64,000 bases of DNA, from positions 88,573,208 through 88,637,207 of the forward strand of contig CM042152.1 of assembly GCA_023376005.1 (NCBI GenBank). The letters are read 5' to 3'. The stretch comes from Doryteuthis pealeii. Its lineage: Eukaryota > Mollusca > Cephalopoda > Myopsida > Loliginidae. Positions 42,656 to 55,731 of the stretch are shown here, piece by piece. A model generated the notes under the pieces. That model was given only the letters and a program-made list of their open reading frames with translations. It was not told the DNA's origin and made no database searches. The translations under genes and the position numbers were made by a program. Positions within the stretch are counted from its first letter, which is position 1; each line of letters starts with the position of its first letter.

Positions 42656-42981
42656 TGTTGGAATATGTTTTATAGAGGATCACAACTTGAACTTATAGAC
42701 TCTTCTAGAAGGCGTGGTCTGAACTGGCCAATCAACACACTCAAATATATAGTTGATTAATTATTTAAAGATGTTGGTGGATTGTCGCTCAATTGCTCGT
42801 GTGATGCACGGACGAATGAACAAGGATTATAGGATTTTTTAACATGGACAAATGGACAAGGATTATACAATTCTTTAGCATGGGTCAAACCTTATGACAC
42901 AAGGATCTCCACTGTAAAACTGCTTTCACCTATAGCCTAAAAATGGCCACATGAATCAACAACAAAAATATATTCAATTCA
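42656..42981 (+). mobile_element. Possible solo LTR related to 11928
   Basis: 326 bp starting TGTTGGAATATG and ending TTCA, flanked by TTAA (42652-42655 and 42982-42985). It shares ACTTATAGACT and the size of the LTR at 11928. It holds a local repeat of GGAC(A)AAGGATTATA. The end is not the usual AACA. Confidence 0.4.
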
Positions 42982-42985
42982 TTAA

Positions 42986-43531
42986 ACTATTTTGCTATAT
43001 GAAGAAAGAATATTTGTTGTGGTAGAGTTGTTAGGGTGCAGATCTTTAAAAAAACAAAACCTTGATAGTAAGTTTGTATCTACTTCTAAAAGAAACTTAC
43101 AAAACTTACATACTTGATGCATGTAGCTGGTATTGTTCAAACTTACCATTTTGACTTATCAAAAGTTATTTTCACCATTGATAGAACATGAGATAATGCT
43201 GATGGAAGGAAACTAACGATGAAACTTACAGTTGATGAGATGTATCTAAAATCGAAAATCCCTAAGCTTAGTTAGGCACAGGGCCATAGTATTTTGAGCA
43301 CTGTGAAATCATACTAATAATGGACAAGTTTGACTATCTCAATAATCATTATTTTAAAGAAGGCATTGTGTAAATGCAAGAGAATTATCTCCCTTGCTTT
43401 GCCTCCATCCTATTGCATGGGTACAAGCACTGTTCGACACCGGTAAAAGTCACATGTGTGTGGTGCTAGTTTTCAATTCTTTTAGCAGGCAGGAACCGAG
43501 GGGACAAGAAGGTTAGTGTCAACATGCAAAC
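42986..43531. other. No feature recognised
   Basis: AT-rich DNA with no supported gene or repeat. Confidence 0.5.
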
Positions 43532-43770
43532 TTTTCCTCCTTTTTTGATTTTATTAGTTGTGTATTAGAGAAACTACATAGTCCTTTGAATTCTATTGTA
43601 GTTTCACTGTGAAGACCAGTTGTGAAACAGGAGGACAAGTAACAACTCCCTTTTCCTCCTTTTTTGATTTTATTAGTTGTGTATTAGAGAAACTACATAG
43701 TCCTTTGAATTCTATTGTAGTTTCACGTTGAAGACCAATTGCGAAACAGGAGGACAAGTGACAATTCCCA
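43532..43770. repeat. Two-unit tandem repeat, 119 bp
   Basis: TTTTCCTCCTTTTTTGATTT, GAGAAACTACATAGTCC, TTCTATTGTAGTTTCAC and AAACAGGAGGACAAGT occur at 43532 and 43651 with few differences. Upstream GGACAAGAAGGTTAGTG resembles the end of a unit. 43771-44460 has no further feature. Confidence 0.92.
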
Positions 43771-44460
43771 TATTTTTACAAATAAAAGTGTCTTTACCAG
43801 TTGACTCTGTCATTACTCATTCCTTACCTGGGTGTTGCCGTCACACATTGTATAAAGATATGTTACATGTGCTACTAATTGCAATCTGGAAAACTCATAG
43901 AACTAATCCAATCAAACAATTTTCTCACATTAAAAATCAGAAACCTCCAAAGAAAAACCTTTGAGATAATATTTATAGCAAACACTGAAATAGAAAATTT
44001 ATAAAGAGCTTTTTGCTTAAACTACAATTTCTCTGGCATAGCCTCAATAAAAATTTCTTTAGGATATTTTGTCTGGTTTTATTAGTTTTTTTTTTTTTTT
44101 TTGTTTTCATTGTATTTTTCAAACTTATAACTTCTGCAGCAAAATGCCACGTCTAGCACTGATAAAAATGTTTATTTGGTTTTAAATAAATGTTCCAAGT
44201 TGTAAATCTATTTTTGGAAGAGTCCGTTCATCCAATGTTTAACCGATGGCAAAATTAGGATTATCAAATGCAAATAACATTTCTTTGTTCTTAGTAATTT
44301 TATAATGTGATATTTATCATTTAGAATTATTGTTTAGTAGCCTGACAGAGAGTTGATAACATTAATTTCAGTATTCAGATGAGTCAGATTAGTTATCATA
44401 CACTTCATTCAAAAAAATAAAAAACTCAAAAAGAATATGATTTTATTTGTCTGAATTTTT

Positions 44461-44650
44461 TTATATGAGGCTTGATAATTTGTATTATTTGTTTTTTTCA
44501 GACTGTTGTCCTCATCTTTATTATTATATATTACAAATTTCGACAAATGGGCCCTCTGACCTCCTTAAAGTGTTTCGAGTTCGATGAGAAGTTTCCTGAG
44601 TTTGACAAGAAATACCTGAAGAAGGCCAGAGTGGATATCAGCCAAAATGT

Positions 44651-44687
<37 letters not shown>

Positions 44688-44700
44688 ATAAGGACAACAG
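44461..44700. mobile_element. SINE-E foldback
   Basis: Left arm GACTGTTGTCCTCATCTTTA, right arm AAAGATAAGGACAACAGT, with the SINE-E centre (TTCGAGTTCGATGAGAAG, GAGTTTGACAAGAAATACCT, GAAGAAGGCCAGAG). (TA)n at 44652-44684 has grown within the right arm. Confidence 0.75.
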
Positions 44701-44825
44701 TAAAAAAAATTAAAATAGAGAACATGATTTTGTAATTAAAAGCTTTTTCTAATGTGGTCATCCATGTGCCTTATGATGTGTATACAACATTAAAGTAATT
44801 AATACAGAGATTATTATAATACTCA

Positions 44826-45000
44826 GTGCATGAGTAGCACACCTTGGGTAATCTGATCTGTGTGGTAAAGTGGGGAGCTTATGGCAGGTGTGGCGCTCCA
44901 CCTCAGATGCAAAACAATCATCCTGGTCTAGCACTAGTGAAAAAGAGATAGACTTCCTTGCTGATACCAACAATAGGTCACCCCACCAACTTTACTTTTT
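44826..45000 (+). mobile_element. SINE-B, head-less
   Basis: ATGAGTAGCACACC, GCAGGTGTGGCGCTCCACCT, GAAAAAGAGATAGACTTCCT, ending TAGGTCACCCC. The promoter part is missing. Confidence 0.8.
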
Positions 45001-45334
45001 TAAAACATATACACGCACGCACAGAGGTTCTCTGCACTTTTATTATATAATATTATGTATCAATCACTAAACCAAGACAACCATAAAATCAATTTCCCTT
45101 TGTTTCCAGATTGGGAGTCACCAATAAATCAATTATTGCAAACTCTGATAATCCCTTAGGGTTTAACAGCATACCCAGGAGCACCACAGGTGGGACTGGT
45201 TTCTCTACCAGTTTTGCAAGCCATTGATTATGAACCATGTCCAAGTTGTGTATTCTATAAAAACATCTTTCATAAATTACTCTCATAGATATTTAGATTT
45301 TTTTTTTCATACAGTCAAGAAGTTTTTATGTTGG
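45001..45334. other. No feature recognised
   Basis: A 65-codon minus-strand frame (45286-45089, containing KPVPPVVLLGMLLNPKGLSE) looks less biased than most, but has no splice signals or recognised domain. Confidence 0.4.
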
Positions 45335-45405
45335 TTGATTGGTTGGAATCAACACCACATCAAATCCTAGTTGGGTTATTTCATGCCGAATACATTTTTG
45401 TTTTG
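45335..45405 (+). mobile_element. Ret-C head scrap
   Basis: GGTTGGTTGGAATCAACACC-like start with GGGTTATTTCATGCCGAATA only. Confidence 0.4.
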
Positions 45406-45411
45406 TTTATT

Positions 45412-45775
45412 CCAATTGGACACATGGCCTAGTGGATAAGGTAGTTAGGTTAATACAGTTCTAAGGGACAGTTATCTCTGGATTCCGAGTTCAATCCTGA
45501 GTAGAGGCAGTTAGAAAAATAATTAACACAACACCCGTGGAATAAATAAAGGGTTAGGTTCAAAGTTCTGTGATGGCTCCGATTACGACAAGAAAGTTCC
45601 CGAGTTCAAAAAGAAGGTTCCCGAGTCCGACAAGAAATACCTGTAGAAGGCCGGAGGGCATACTGGCCGAAACGTTGTACAAATAACAATGAAGATGGGG
45701 ACAATAGTCTGAATAATGCAGATAATACTAATCTTCAAGCCTCATCTCAAACATTCAGAGAAATATTATTCTTTT
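45412..45775 (+). mobile_element. SINE-E, full length with tRNA-like head
   Basis: Head: A-box-like ATGGCCTAGTGGATAAGG and B-box-like GAGTTCAATCCTG. Body: AATAAAGGGTTAGGTTCAAA, 21-nt repeats (CCGAGTTC, CCGAGTCC with AAGAA spacing), GAAGGCCGGAGGGCATACTG, GCCGAAACGTTGTACAAATA. Tail: GATGGGGACAATAGTCTGAA, TCAAGCCTCATCTCAAACAT. This is the only copy here that is not a foldback, and it defines the monomer. Confidence 0.75.
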
Positions 45776-45894
45776 TGGATATTCAATTTTTTTAACTCAT
45801 TTTTTAAAGCTAATTTTTTCATCTATTCAACCTATTTGACAGGTACTATCTCTCTGAATCAGAGAGAACATAGGTGCAGTGACACATTCCCCTA

Positions 45895-46095
45895 TTTTAG
45901 CAGCTTTTAATTCTGAGTTTTTCTTTTCCTAGACCAGTTTCCTATACCAAAGTTAAAGAACCCAGTCTGACCTGCGATTTACCCATATTTGTAATACTAT
46001 GTGAAATGGAAACAGCCTCATTCATGATCTGAACTTGGCTTGCTGGGCACATTTCCTATGATGATAACCATTACGCGATGAGTGCCTCCAAAATT
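45895..46095 (-). mobile_element. SINE-A, partial
   Basis: CTAGACCAGTTTCCTATACC, TTAAAGAACCCAGTCTGACC, then the head GATGATAACCATTACGCGAT. An internal piece is deleted after TACCCATATTTG. Confidence 0.75.
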
Positions 46096-46824
46096 ATTTA
46101 ATTGTTATGGTCTCCAATCATATATGGTATAAAATATAACTTCATTTTAAACAGGCAAAAACTTCATAATTAGTGAATGTTTGAAGGGTAAACGTACTTC
46201 AAACACATTTTTTCTCAAACGTTGATCTATTTGAGCCATAGTTCTTGCTTGCAGGTAATTGATGGCAATGAATTTGATCTTTGGTAAGTGCCCTGGAAAT
46301 GTAGCCTTGAATCAAAAATTGGTCTACTCCAATAAAAAAAAAAAAAAAACCCTTAAAAATCTCACAAAAATCAGATTCAACTTTGTGAACAGACAAAATA
46401 AGGTAAAAGACCTGACTTCATTAGTGCAATTCATTCAACATTTCATCATCATCTACAATAATTTAAAAGATAGGTCCCCATTATTTGACTAAAGCCAAGT
46501 ATCAAGCAAAGTTAACATCTGCATTTCTCTGCACTTTCATGATTGTATCTCACCATTTAGGGACAAGTTATTGATTAGTGATTAAAAATGGATATTTTAC
46601 AAGAATATAAACCAATACAAACAATGGCTGAGTAAAACAAAAATAGCCTTCTACCCAAAGAAAGATTTAGTGCTTGATGGTATTGTGTTGTGTGATCAAC
46701 TCAGAGTTTCTACCAGTCACTTAGAAATAATTTTCACACTCTCCTTAATCTCTAGATTTTCTAAATTAGTGAAAGAGATCACTAATTAGTACTGAGCCTT
46801 TTCTAGTAGTGACCAACCCAAGCG

Positions 46825-47052
46825 AATTTAACAGGTTTCAATTCAGAGTTTTCCTTCTCCTAAACTGGTTGCCTAACCAAGGTTAAAGAGCCCAGTCTGC
46901 CCTAATATTTTATCTATAGTTGGAAGGAGAGTAGTTGGATTTATACCTTTCCCAAGGGTATCAGTGCTATGTGAACTGTAGCTTTGTCCAGGATTTTAAC
47001 TCGAGTCGACAAGTCCATTTCCTATAACTCCATTACATCATGTGCCTCCAAC
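46825..47052 (-). mobile_element. SINE-A copy
   Basis: CAATTCAGAGTTTTCCTTCT, GGTTGCCTAACCAAGGTTAA, ACCTTTCCCAAGGGTATCAG, GATTTTAACTCGAGTCGAC; ends near CATCATGTGCC. The 3' tail is missing. 47053-47636 is T-rich with no supported gene. Confidence 0.82.
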
Positions 47053-47636
47053 AAAATAATCTTTAATCTGATTACAACCTGTTCCATAATTTAGTTCGAC
47101 TAATAACTTTTAGAACAATTTCCTCATTTTTGTTCTCATTTTTTTCTTCTTATTTTTCTTTCCTTCTTTCTAACTAGCTTTCTTTTTGCTATTTTATTTA
47201 TTTCTTCTTTTATTTAGTGATAATTTCTTTTTGTCTTATTTTATTATTTCTCTTCTTTATTTTCTCTGAATTCATTCTTGCTCTCTACCTTATGTCTCAA
47301 TTATAATACAATTCTCTGTTTTGGGAGAATTTACTTTCTCTATCAATTTTTCTAGTTTTGTTTTTGTTTCCTCATTCATGTTGACCTTTCCTTCTATTTC
47401 CTTTAATTCTCTCTCGTTTTCTTGCCTGTCTTTTCTTGCGTCTTTTTTTTTCTTTCTCAGCCCATTTTATTTCTTTCTTTTGTTTAACGAGTCCACAATG
47501 TTTTTTCATTTTCAATTTAATTTCTATTTTAAAAGTTCTCAATTTTTTTCTCTTCGTTATCCTCTTTCAATTGTATTTTTTTTTTATCCCTCTTTTATTT
47601 ATCGGATTTTTATTATTTATCACCTTTTTTAGGGTA

Positions 47637-47900
47637 AAATCTTTGGTAGAAAGCCAACTCTTGGTAGAGCATCAGACTAGGAACCATAAGGTTTCCAGGT
47701 TTGATACCGGCCCTCACCAACTCAGCATACGAGTAGCACAGGGATATTTGTGATACAGTGCGGAGCTGATGGTCAGTATAGCACTCTGCTTCAGATTCTA
47801 AAACAATCTCCCTGGTCTAGTGCTAGTGAAAAGGGTATAGACTCCCTCACTGTCTAGCTGATACTGACTTTAGACCATCCTGACAACTTTACTTACTTTT
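47637..47900 (+). mobile_element. SINE-B copy, damaged head
   Basis: The A-box region is replaced by AAAGCCAACTCTTGGTAGAG; B box GGTTTGATACCGGCCCTCAC, then GAGTAGCACAGGGATATTTG, GAAAAGGGTATAGACTCCCT and TTTAGACCATCCTGAC. Confidence 0.8.
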
Positions 47901-48230
47901 ACTTATTAAAGATTATGCATTTGTGCTTAAAACAATTATTTTAGTAGAATTTGCCAATGTCATCAATTGATTCTAATTTCTTTTATTTAATAACATAAAA
48001 TCTGACATGAACATGAATCAACATGATATCCAATGTAGTTTTAAAAACAACAAAAACAAACAAAAACTGATGTCAGGATGAGAATTTTATTCATTTTAAG
48101 AGGGTTTATCTATTTTTAGATAAGACATCATTAATATCAAATAACTTTTTTTTTTTGGGGGGGGGGAAAGGAAGACTGCTTGTTTTTAAACTCTACAACA
48201 TTTTTAACCATAATGAAGAATAATTAAAGT

Positions 48231-48495
48231 TCCAATTACCGTCGAACTGGGATGACAAGGCAACAAACGGTTGTAACTTAAATACAAACCCGAATAGTCA
48301 CTAAGTCTACTGCAGAATGACAAGGTATTTATAAGACTCCACAATGTCATTCAAATCAAGCAGTCAAGCAGCAAATCAGAACTCAAGGAATGGAATCACC
48401 CAAATTCATGAATGGATCATTCTTGATTTCTATATATACCAACTGTCTTGGACAATGCTTCAGTGGTACTTAGTTAGTTGCTGTTATTCAAACCA
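48231..48495 (+). repeat. Rep-F, copy 2
   Basis: Same block order as 32800-33060. Here CAAGCAGTCAAGCAGCAAAT has a small duplication. No coding capacity. Confidence 0.65.
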
Positions 48496-49177
48496 ACAGT
48501 AAACTTACTGACTTCAATACATAATAGTCTACTTGATAATTTTTATCAAATCCAGAAATTTATTTAAACATTTCCTATAGACAAATGTTTACTTTTCTAT
48601 CAAAACGTAGCAATAATTTTAACTCAAGCAAATTTGAGTGATGCTTTTTTTTTTTAGAAACCACTCAACAATTCAAAAATAATTTTAAAACCCAGTTTAT
48701 ATATAAAAACACATTCATAAACTATGAGATCTATTCTCAATTCTCCTGTTTTTAGGACAATTTAACTTTTCCTTTTTTTTAAGTTATTCATCCATATATT
48801 CTTCAAGTTTTCAACTTTTCATTCATCCCACAATGCCTTATCGTTTATTTCTGAACTTATTTTCATCATTGTCTTTTCCCCCCCCATGAAGAGACGTATA
48901 TGAAGGAAAGAGGTGTAAGGGGATTATAAAAGCATTATAAGAATGGCAGTCATTGATAAAATGAAAGGAATTGAGTTTAATGATTGACAACATGTTCTCT
49001 CCATGCCTCTCTTCAGTTTTTATATCTCCTGCACGAGGCCTTAATAAAAATGTTTTATAACTTCCAGAATTTTTCATATAAAGGAATATAGGTTCCAGGT
49101 TTCTTTAGGCAGGTAGCTTCATAAACAAATAGCATTGCTTATAAAAACAGAAGCATAATTTTAGCCTCTATTTGATG

Positions 49178-49405
49178 TGCTTATTTAGCTCAGTTGGTAG
49201 AGCATCCAACTAGGAACCTCAAGGTTCTGGGTATGATACTAGCCCTTGTTAACTCAGTGTATGAGTAGCATAGGGATCTGTGTGATAAAGTAAGGAGCTG
49301 ATGGTAAGTGTGGTGCTCCACCAAAGTCGCCAAAAGCAATCTCCTTGGTCTAGCGCTAATTAAAAGACTCCCTCGCTGTCTGGCTAATACCGACTTTTGC
49401 CCCCC
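49178..49405 (+). mobile_element. SINE-B copy
   Basis: TTTAGCTCAGTTGGTAGAGC, AAGGTTCTGGGTATGATACT, GAGTAGCATAGGGATCTGTG; end CCGACTTTTGCCCCCCACC is altered. Confidence 0.85.
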
Positions 49406-49837
49406 ACCACCACCACCTCCGATTACAAGGAAAGCTGAAAAGTGAACCTTAATTTTTTTTAAACACATTTCAGTGACAGAATCATTTTCAATTAAAATTT
49501 GAAATGAATAATTCTTCTTGTTAAATTTTAATTACCATCTAATCATTTGTTCTATACATTTAGAAAACACAATGTCAAATCATATTTGGTACTTATTCAT
49601 CAATTTTCATTTTTGAAAATTGTTCAGGGTTTGCAAAAGTGAAATTTTATATTTGTCAATGTGTTAGCATTGGACATCAGCCATCAGTTTTAGTTAGCAA
49701 ATGATAAGGGAGTAAAAAAGAAGATTTAAAAAAATTGAGGAGAATCTAAATTGTGTGAATGGTTAAATTGCAGATCTTGAATTCAAATTCATGTAATGAT
49801 TATCTCCCTTATGTTGCTTTCACAAAGTGGAGGTGTG

Positions 49838-50115
49838 AAGTGTAATGGTGATCATCAAAGGAAATGGATTCGGTGATATGAGTTCAAATCCTGGACAAGG
49901 CGGTTTGCATTTCAGACATAGCACTAATACCCTTGGGAAAGGTATGCTTCCAACTATTTTACTTCCAGCTATAGGGTGGACTAGGCTTTTTTACCTTTGT
50001 TAGCCAACCAGTCTGGGAGAAGTCAAACTCTAAATTCAAACCTGTTAAATTCCACTTAAGAAACTGACCATATGCTGCATCCTGCTCATATGGAGGGGTT
50101 CTTAAATACATATAT
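49838..50115 (+). mobile_element. SINE-A, nearly full length
   Basis: Head GTGTAATGGTGATCATCAAA, GAGTTCAAATCCTGGACAAG; body CTAATACCCTTGGGAAAGGT; tail TGCTGCATCCTGCTCATATG, GAGGGGTTCTTAAATAC. Confidence 0.85.
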
Positions 50116-50174
50116 TGCTTTCATAAACAATTAAGAAGTCCCAAGAAATATTTCTCTAAGCAATTTGTTTGGCT

Positions 50175-50415
50175 TGGTTTGGTTTCTTTGTTTAATAGCA
50201 TATCAACCTTCATGGGCTATTTGATGCTAAAGACGCATAGAATAACAGTATTGGTGCTATTTAACCCATAGGAGTGGGTATGAGGGTGCTCATACCTTTC
50301 ACAAGGGTATTTGTACTAAAGTATCATAATAGCATGACTAGAATTCAAACTCACTTACTATGATGTTACAGTCTACCATGTTATCCACAACACCACAGGG
50401 ACTACCCCAAGCAAT
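50175..50415 (+). mobile_element. Ret-D copy
   Basis: GGTTTCTTTGTTTAATAGCA, TATCAACCTTCATGGGCTAT, CATACCTTTCACAAGGG, ACAACACCACAGGGACTACC; single 3' unit. Confidence 0.75.
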
Positions 50416-52280
50416 TTGTTCTCTCCTTATTTCTCTTTTCTTTCAAACTTTCTTTCATTTTTGCCCTTTCATTCTAACAGCTCTGTTTTAAATATTATCC
50501 TACTTTTATATCTCTTTCTTTGTGATTTCATTGTCTTCATTTAAATGAAACATTTGAAGGTAAAAACTAAAATATTTTAATTTGCTAGTGCATATATAAA
50601 ATGCACATTTTATGGTTAATAATTCTTTACCATATAAACCCTTAATACTTTTATATCATTTAATTATCTATATTACTTATATATTTCATATAAATCTTAC
50701 TTCTATTTTATCTTCTCTACTAAACAGGACACATAAACCTTGTCAAAATTATCTCATCTTTTTAGTAAATTGTTAAAAAAATTTCAGGTTATTTCTTTCC
50801 TATAATTCTCTTTAACAATAAATATTTTTGACAAGAACACAGAAATTAGTTTCTTTCAGACTTCACATTAATTTACATTCTCTAATGTCTAATCAGTAAA
50901 GAAATTTAATTTTATACTTGAGCTGGGGGCGGAGGGTGCTGAAAAGTTATTGGTACAACCAAGAAGGTAAAGTATTTTTTTTATTGATTTAATTGATTTT
51001 ATTTTTGGTGGGGGCAGAGTCAAAGAACCTTGAGAAATTATGTGTGCTTAATTGTGTTATGCATATATAGAATGACATCAATATTTTATGGCTTTAAGTC
51101 ATTCCCTTCTTGGTCAGACTGAGAACTTTTCAGCACCACTGCATACAATACTTAGTCATACATAAACTGTTAAACAATTTTTCAGTAAAATTTGCATATT
51201 TATTAAATTTGCATATTAAAACATAATTTTACTTGCTATTTCTTTTTTTCTTGTTAAATTCTCTCTTAATTCAATCTATATTTCTTTTCTTTTTTTATTT
51301 TGGAAGTCCGTCGCAGACGATGATGACATCACTCCATATCTTCAGTTCTGGACCCTCTGGTGACTCGTTTGGTCTTGCAGATATTTATATTTAGTTATTT
51401 ACTAATCTACGCTCAGTCTATTTATTTATAAGTGTTTATTATTTAAACATGTCAATTTTTTTTTTTTTTAGATTCTAACTTTACTTAAATTTAAAAACTG
51501 CAGAATCTCTAGCAAATTTAAGTAAATATTCGATCTTACATACATTATTTACTTATATCTTATAGAACCTTTCATATTATTTCCAAAGTTGAAAGTTTTG
51601 TCAAAGAAATCCATAACATAAGAAATAATATTTTTTTTATATATATTGTTGTAGTACAAAAATTTAATCAGTAACAAAAAGCAAAAAATATAAAAATACA
51701 AATCCATTAAACGGGAAGTAAGAAACTCTTTAAAAAAAATTCTTTGCACATATGATGCAATTTCCTTTTCATATATTAATAGTAAGTGTTTTTAGATATG
51801 AATGAATTTCTGGTATATAAAAAAAAAATATGTTAAAAAGATGAAATATTTTTATTCAATATAGATCACGACTCCCCTCATGTTAAATTGTTTTTATAAG
51901 CTATTTTCCTTGAGCATTCTGAACTAAAGACAAAAATTATTTCACAATATAATGTTCATGCACTAGTAAAATTAGTCATATAAAAACCAATAGAAATAAG
52001 ATGAAATTCATTTGAGTATTTCACCACCACCCTCACACATACATACACATACACCAAAAGTTCAGATTTGGATTCCTGAGACTTTTGGCTTTTCCTAAAT
52101 CTAAAATCAACAGGGAAAAGGAAATTTCATAAGATTAAAGTAAACATACCAAGGCAGCTGATGGTGATCCCTAAAAAGGACTTTACAAACTGTTTCAAAA
52201 TGTGAAAAGGATACTGGAATAAGTATGTGAGGTCTCAAGCAAAGAATTAAAGCACCACTGTCATAGGCAGGATACTTTCT
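50416..52280. other. No feature recognised
   Basis: AT-rich DNA with T-rich runs and no supported exon, repeat family or RNA gene. A short stretch at 51306-51385 (GTCCGTCGCAGACGATGATG) is GC-richer, with no recognisable identity. Confidence 0.5.
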
Positions 52281-52298
52281 GATTAATATACATTGACA

Positions 52299-52299
52299 G

Positions 52300-52338
<39 letters not shown>

Positions 52339-52340
52339 AT
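52299..52340. repeat. (CA)n(TA)n microsatellite
   Basis: CA run followed by TA run. A similar compound tract lies at 53030-53096. No gene is supported between them. Confidence 0.95.
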
Positions 52341-53391
52341 ATGTATTACACAGAAATGCATAGATTTATTTGGGGCCTTTTCAAGTTTCTATCATTATGC
52401 ATCAGTTTAATATATTGATAATACAATATTAAAATTTTGAATATACAGGTAAGCATTCTTGACTCTGGTCAAGAACATACTATTTGGCAGGAGACATTTT
52501 GGCATGGGTCTCAAGATAATAGCCAATAGGATTCAAAGGAACCAAAGTCAAAGATTATCAGACTTTGGATAATGGTTTATATGACATTAAAATCACCAAT
52601 ATTCACATAAAAGGAAAGTTTTATTTTTGGAATTTACTATTCTTTGCTTAGTCTGGCACACAGGTTGCTAATCTTTTGTGATCTAACATTTCATACAAAC
52701 AAGCTGAAAAAATTAATTAAATGATAATGATTTTTATTTTCCTGACCTTCCACCAAGGTGGATTAATAGGTCTTTTTTAATGTGGAAAGCACACACATAC
52801 CAAAGCTCATGTGATGGCCAGTGCAAAAAATGATAATGATGAGATTTTATTGAGCAAAGAACTTTCATCACATGATAGTCACAATGAATAATGTATATGT
52901 TTAGATACAAATCCATATGTAACACTGCATGGACATCATCACTGGATGGGTGATATACTTACATTTCATTGGTGCCAAGGGCTAGTACAGTTTTTCTACC
53001 CTCATTGTATCAGACTCAGCAAAGATTAGCATATATATATATCTCTCTCTATATAAATATATATACATATATATTTACACACACACACACACACAAAATG
53101 TGCATACTAATCTATAAGAGAATAATCAGAAGACCACTCAGTTCTAAAATGTATTTTATTTACAACTCAAAGTCAAATTATTTATGAATTTTCCCTGTAC
53201 TAAAAAGAAAATGGTATCAGTAACATACTAATACACATGCACACACAAACACACACTCTGTTGCAATAATTAAAAAACAAAAAAAGATTTATTAATCATA
53301 TCTCCTATAAAACGGATGGAGCTCTCTCTGGTGACATTTACATATATACATATGTATGTATTTATCAGTTAAATTCTTACTTCGATTTGCA

Positions 53392-53565
53392 GATGACCCA
53401 GGGGTTAAGAACACTGACTGATTTTAATCGGTCAGGTTTCAATCGCAGCTGGAGGTAGCTTGCTAAATCTAGCCATATTGAGATGTGATACATCAAAACA
53501 CAGTACCTGTGGATGACACATATATATATATATATATACATACATACATGCACATGTTGGATAAG
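53392..53565 (+). mobile_element. SINE-G, single tRNA-headed copy
   Basis: A-box-like GATGACCCAGGGGTTAAGAA, a hairpin CTGACTGATTTTAATCGGTC, B-box-like AGGTTTCAATCGCAGCTGG, a body with TGAGATGTGATACATCAAAA, then a (TA)n tail. It occurs once here, so family status is inferred from the architecture. Confidence 0.5.
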
Positions 53566-55040
53566 TTCATATAAGATTCACCGGTATTTTAAACACTTTT
53601 CTCATATTTTAATTTTAAATTCCATTTTTAGGCGAATGACAGTGACAACCATTCACAGACTAAGATAATTTTCTAAGTTCTACGAAGACAAATATAAGAG
53701 GGGAAGCTTTTAAGGATGGCACTAAAAATCAACTCAAGAGAAACTAGTTAATAATCAATACTTTAGTGTCATAATTAGTTAAAGCCAATAAAGTATTTAA
53801 ATCAAAAACACAAGCACAATTGACCAAAAACTGATTAAAACACAAAATAATTCAACTCTCATCTCCAACCACAAAGAGAGTGTAATATCTTGGTAAAGAA
53901 CAATTATATTTTTTACTTGAGATTTTTATGGTAAGTTTTTAACTTCCAATGAATTGTTTTAACTTACCACATCTTTGATAGTATTTAATAACATTTCAGT
54001 CAGTTCATCTTTGGTCTTCTTCAGGTAATATTTTGTCCATTGTTAGATCTGCTTTTTGTTTGTTAGCTGTGTAACATTTTGAAATGAATTACATCTAAAA
54101 GTGACCACAGAATGAATCAACCAAAACATTGTTAATATACAAAAAAAGCCTTCAAAAAAAAAAAAAAAAAAATGAGGATAATCAAAAACAACAATTATAA
54201 CAATTATTTCCACAATTTTTACCCTCAAGTAAGTATTTCAACTTTTACAAATGTTAAGTTGAGTTATAAGAAAATGTTTCCTATTCCACTTCATTTCATC
54301 TTATAATACTGCAATGCATTCTAGGTATTGCCAAAGTTGCTGAAAAATATATATATTTTACAGCAACTTTGGTGGCCATGTTTAAGATATATTTGAGCAA
54401 AATTGACCGAAAAAATAATTTAAAATGTATTAAAAAATAAATTACATGTGTAAATTTTTTTTTTTTTTTTTTTTTTACTGATGCTTATTATGTTATTACT
54501 TTTCGACTTACACAAAAATTTGACCTTAAATATTTGATTTAATCAATTTTAAAATGAAAAGCAGACGACAAATTGATTATGCCTAATGTATTCAGTAATT
54601 TGGAATGGCTAAAGAGGGTCAATGTCAGATTGACTTTAGAACAGGTGTCATATTCAGTCACATTAAAGAAAAATATGTTATGTCACCAGGTAATGAAATG
54701 AGAGGGCACTGCAACCTGCACTATTAGTCGGCTGATTTGAAATAAGCAAATTTTATCTATTGCTTTCTCTCTTCATTCAATATCTGAATAAAAGAATGGC
54801 TGCCATAAACCAAAACAATCAGGTGTATTTTTTTTTCTTTTTCCGTTCTTCTACAACTATTACTACTACTATTACTACAACGATGACAACGATAACGACG
54901 ATGATGACAACAACAGAGACCAATGGCCAAAACATAAAGAGTTCACCGGTGCTGCCACATATAAATGCAACTTTTTTCTTTTTTTTTTTTTTAAGTTATA
55001 AATTGGTAAAGAACATTTCACCAATAAACTAATTCATTAC
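53566..55040. other. No gene recognised; one hairpin
   Basis: AT-rich. It includes poly(A) at 54154-54172, poly(T) at 54457-54476, a perfect 12-bp inverted repeat (CCAAAGTTGCTG at 54331-54342 with its complement at 54361-54372) whose loop is itself AT-palindromic, and (ACT)n/(ACG)n-like trinucleotides near 54860-54920. Confidence 0.5.
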
Positions 55041-55044
55041 ATTA

Positions 55045-55280
55045 AGGGGATTTACTGCTCATCCCACTTATGAGGGTGAGACATAAGAACATTTTAATGT
55101 GAGCCGACCCACGAGCCAAGACTCATGGGTGGTAGGTGCAAAAAATGTATTGAAACATCAGCATTCCCCTCAAGGGAGGCACCTCAGGCACTGAGCAATA
55201 AACCCAACCCTGCCCCTTTAAATCAAGGGGGCAGGTATTACCTGGGGGAAAGCCCCCTGGGATCAACGCTGTTAACATTA
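55045..55280 (+). mobile_element. Rep-H, second copy
   Basis: GAGCCAAGACTCATGGGTGG, GGCACCTCAGGCACTGAGCA, CCCTTTAAATCAAGGGGGCA, CTGGGATCAACGCTGTTAA align with the reverse complement of the insert at 27833-28092. It diverges at both ends. Confidence 0.75.
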
Positions 55281-55731
55281 CTTTACAGGTCATTGCAATT
55301 TTTTCATCTGACTCTACTTAAATTTTTACTACATTTAATATGTGCTAAATATCCTGCCCCCTTAAAAAATCTCATTGTACAAAGTGCATATCTTATGTAA
55401 TTACAGTTGCTAAAAATATATCTACCTGAGCTTCGTATAAAGACAGTGACAACTGTCATAGATCACAGGGAGCAAGATAGTAATGTCTTCCTTAAGAGTA
55501 TAAATACAATGTATGTATTAACCCAAGTCCTCCACAACTTGCAGAAGGAAGTTACTTGATAAGTAACTGAAACTCACCAGAAAGTGAGTGGACTGTAGAA
55601 TACTCCTCGGTCCAATAGCAAAACCAAGGAGAAGTTCAACTCCATGATTGTTTTGTTATGTTTGTTTTTGATTTGTTATGTATTTGGTTTTGGGAGAATG
55701 TGCACCGTTTTGGGGCCTTCCTCTCAACGGT

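Noticed and set aside
45089..45286. 65-codon minus-strand frame as an exon
   Set aside because: No acceptor or donor pattern and no recognisable family; kept only as an unassigned stretch.
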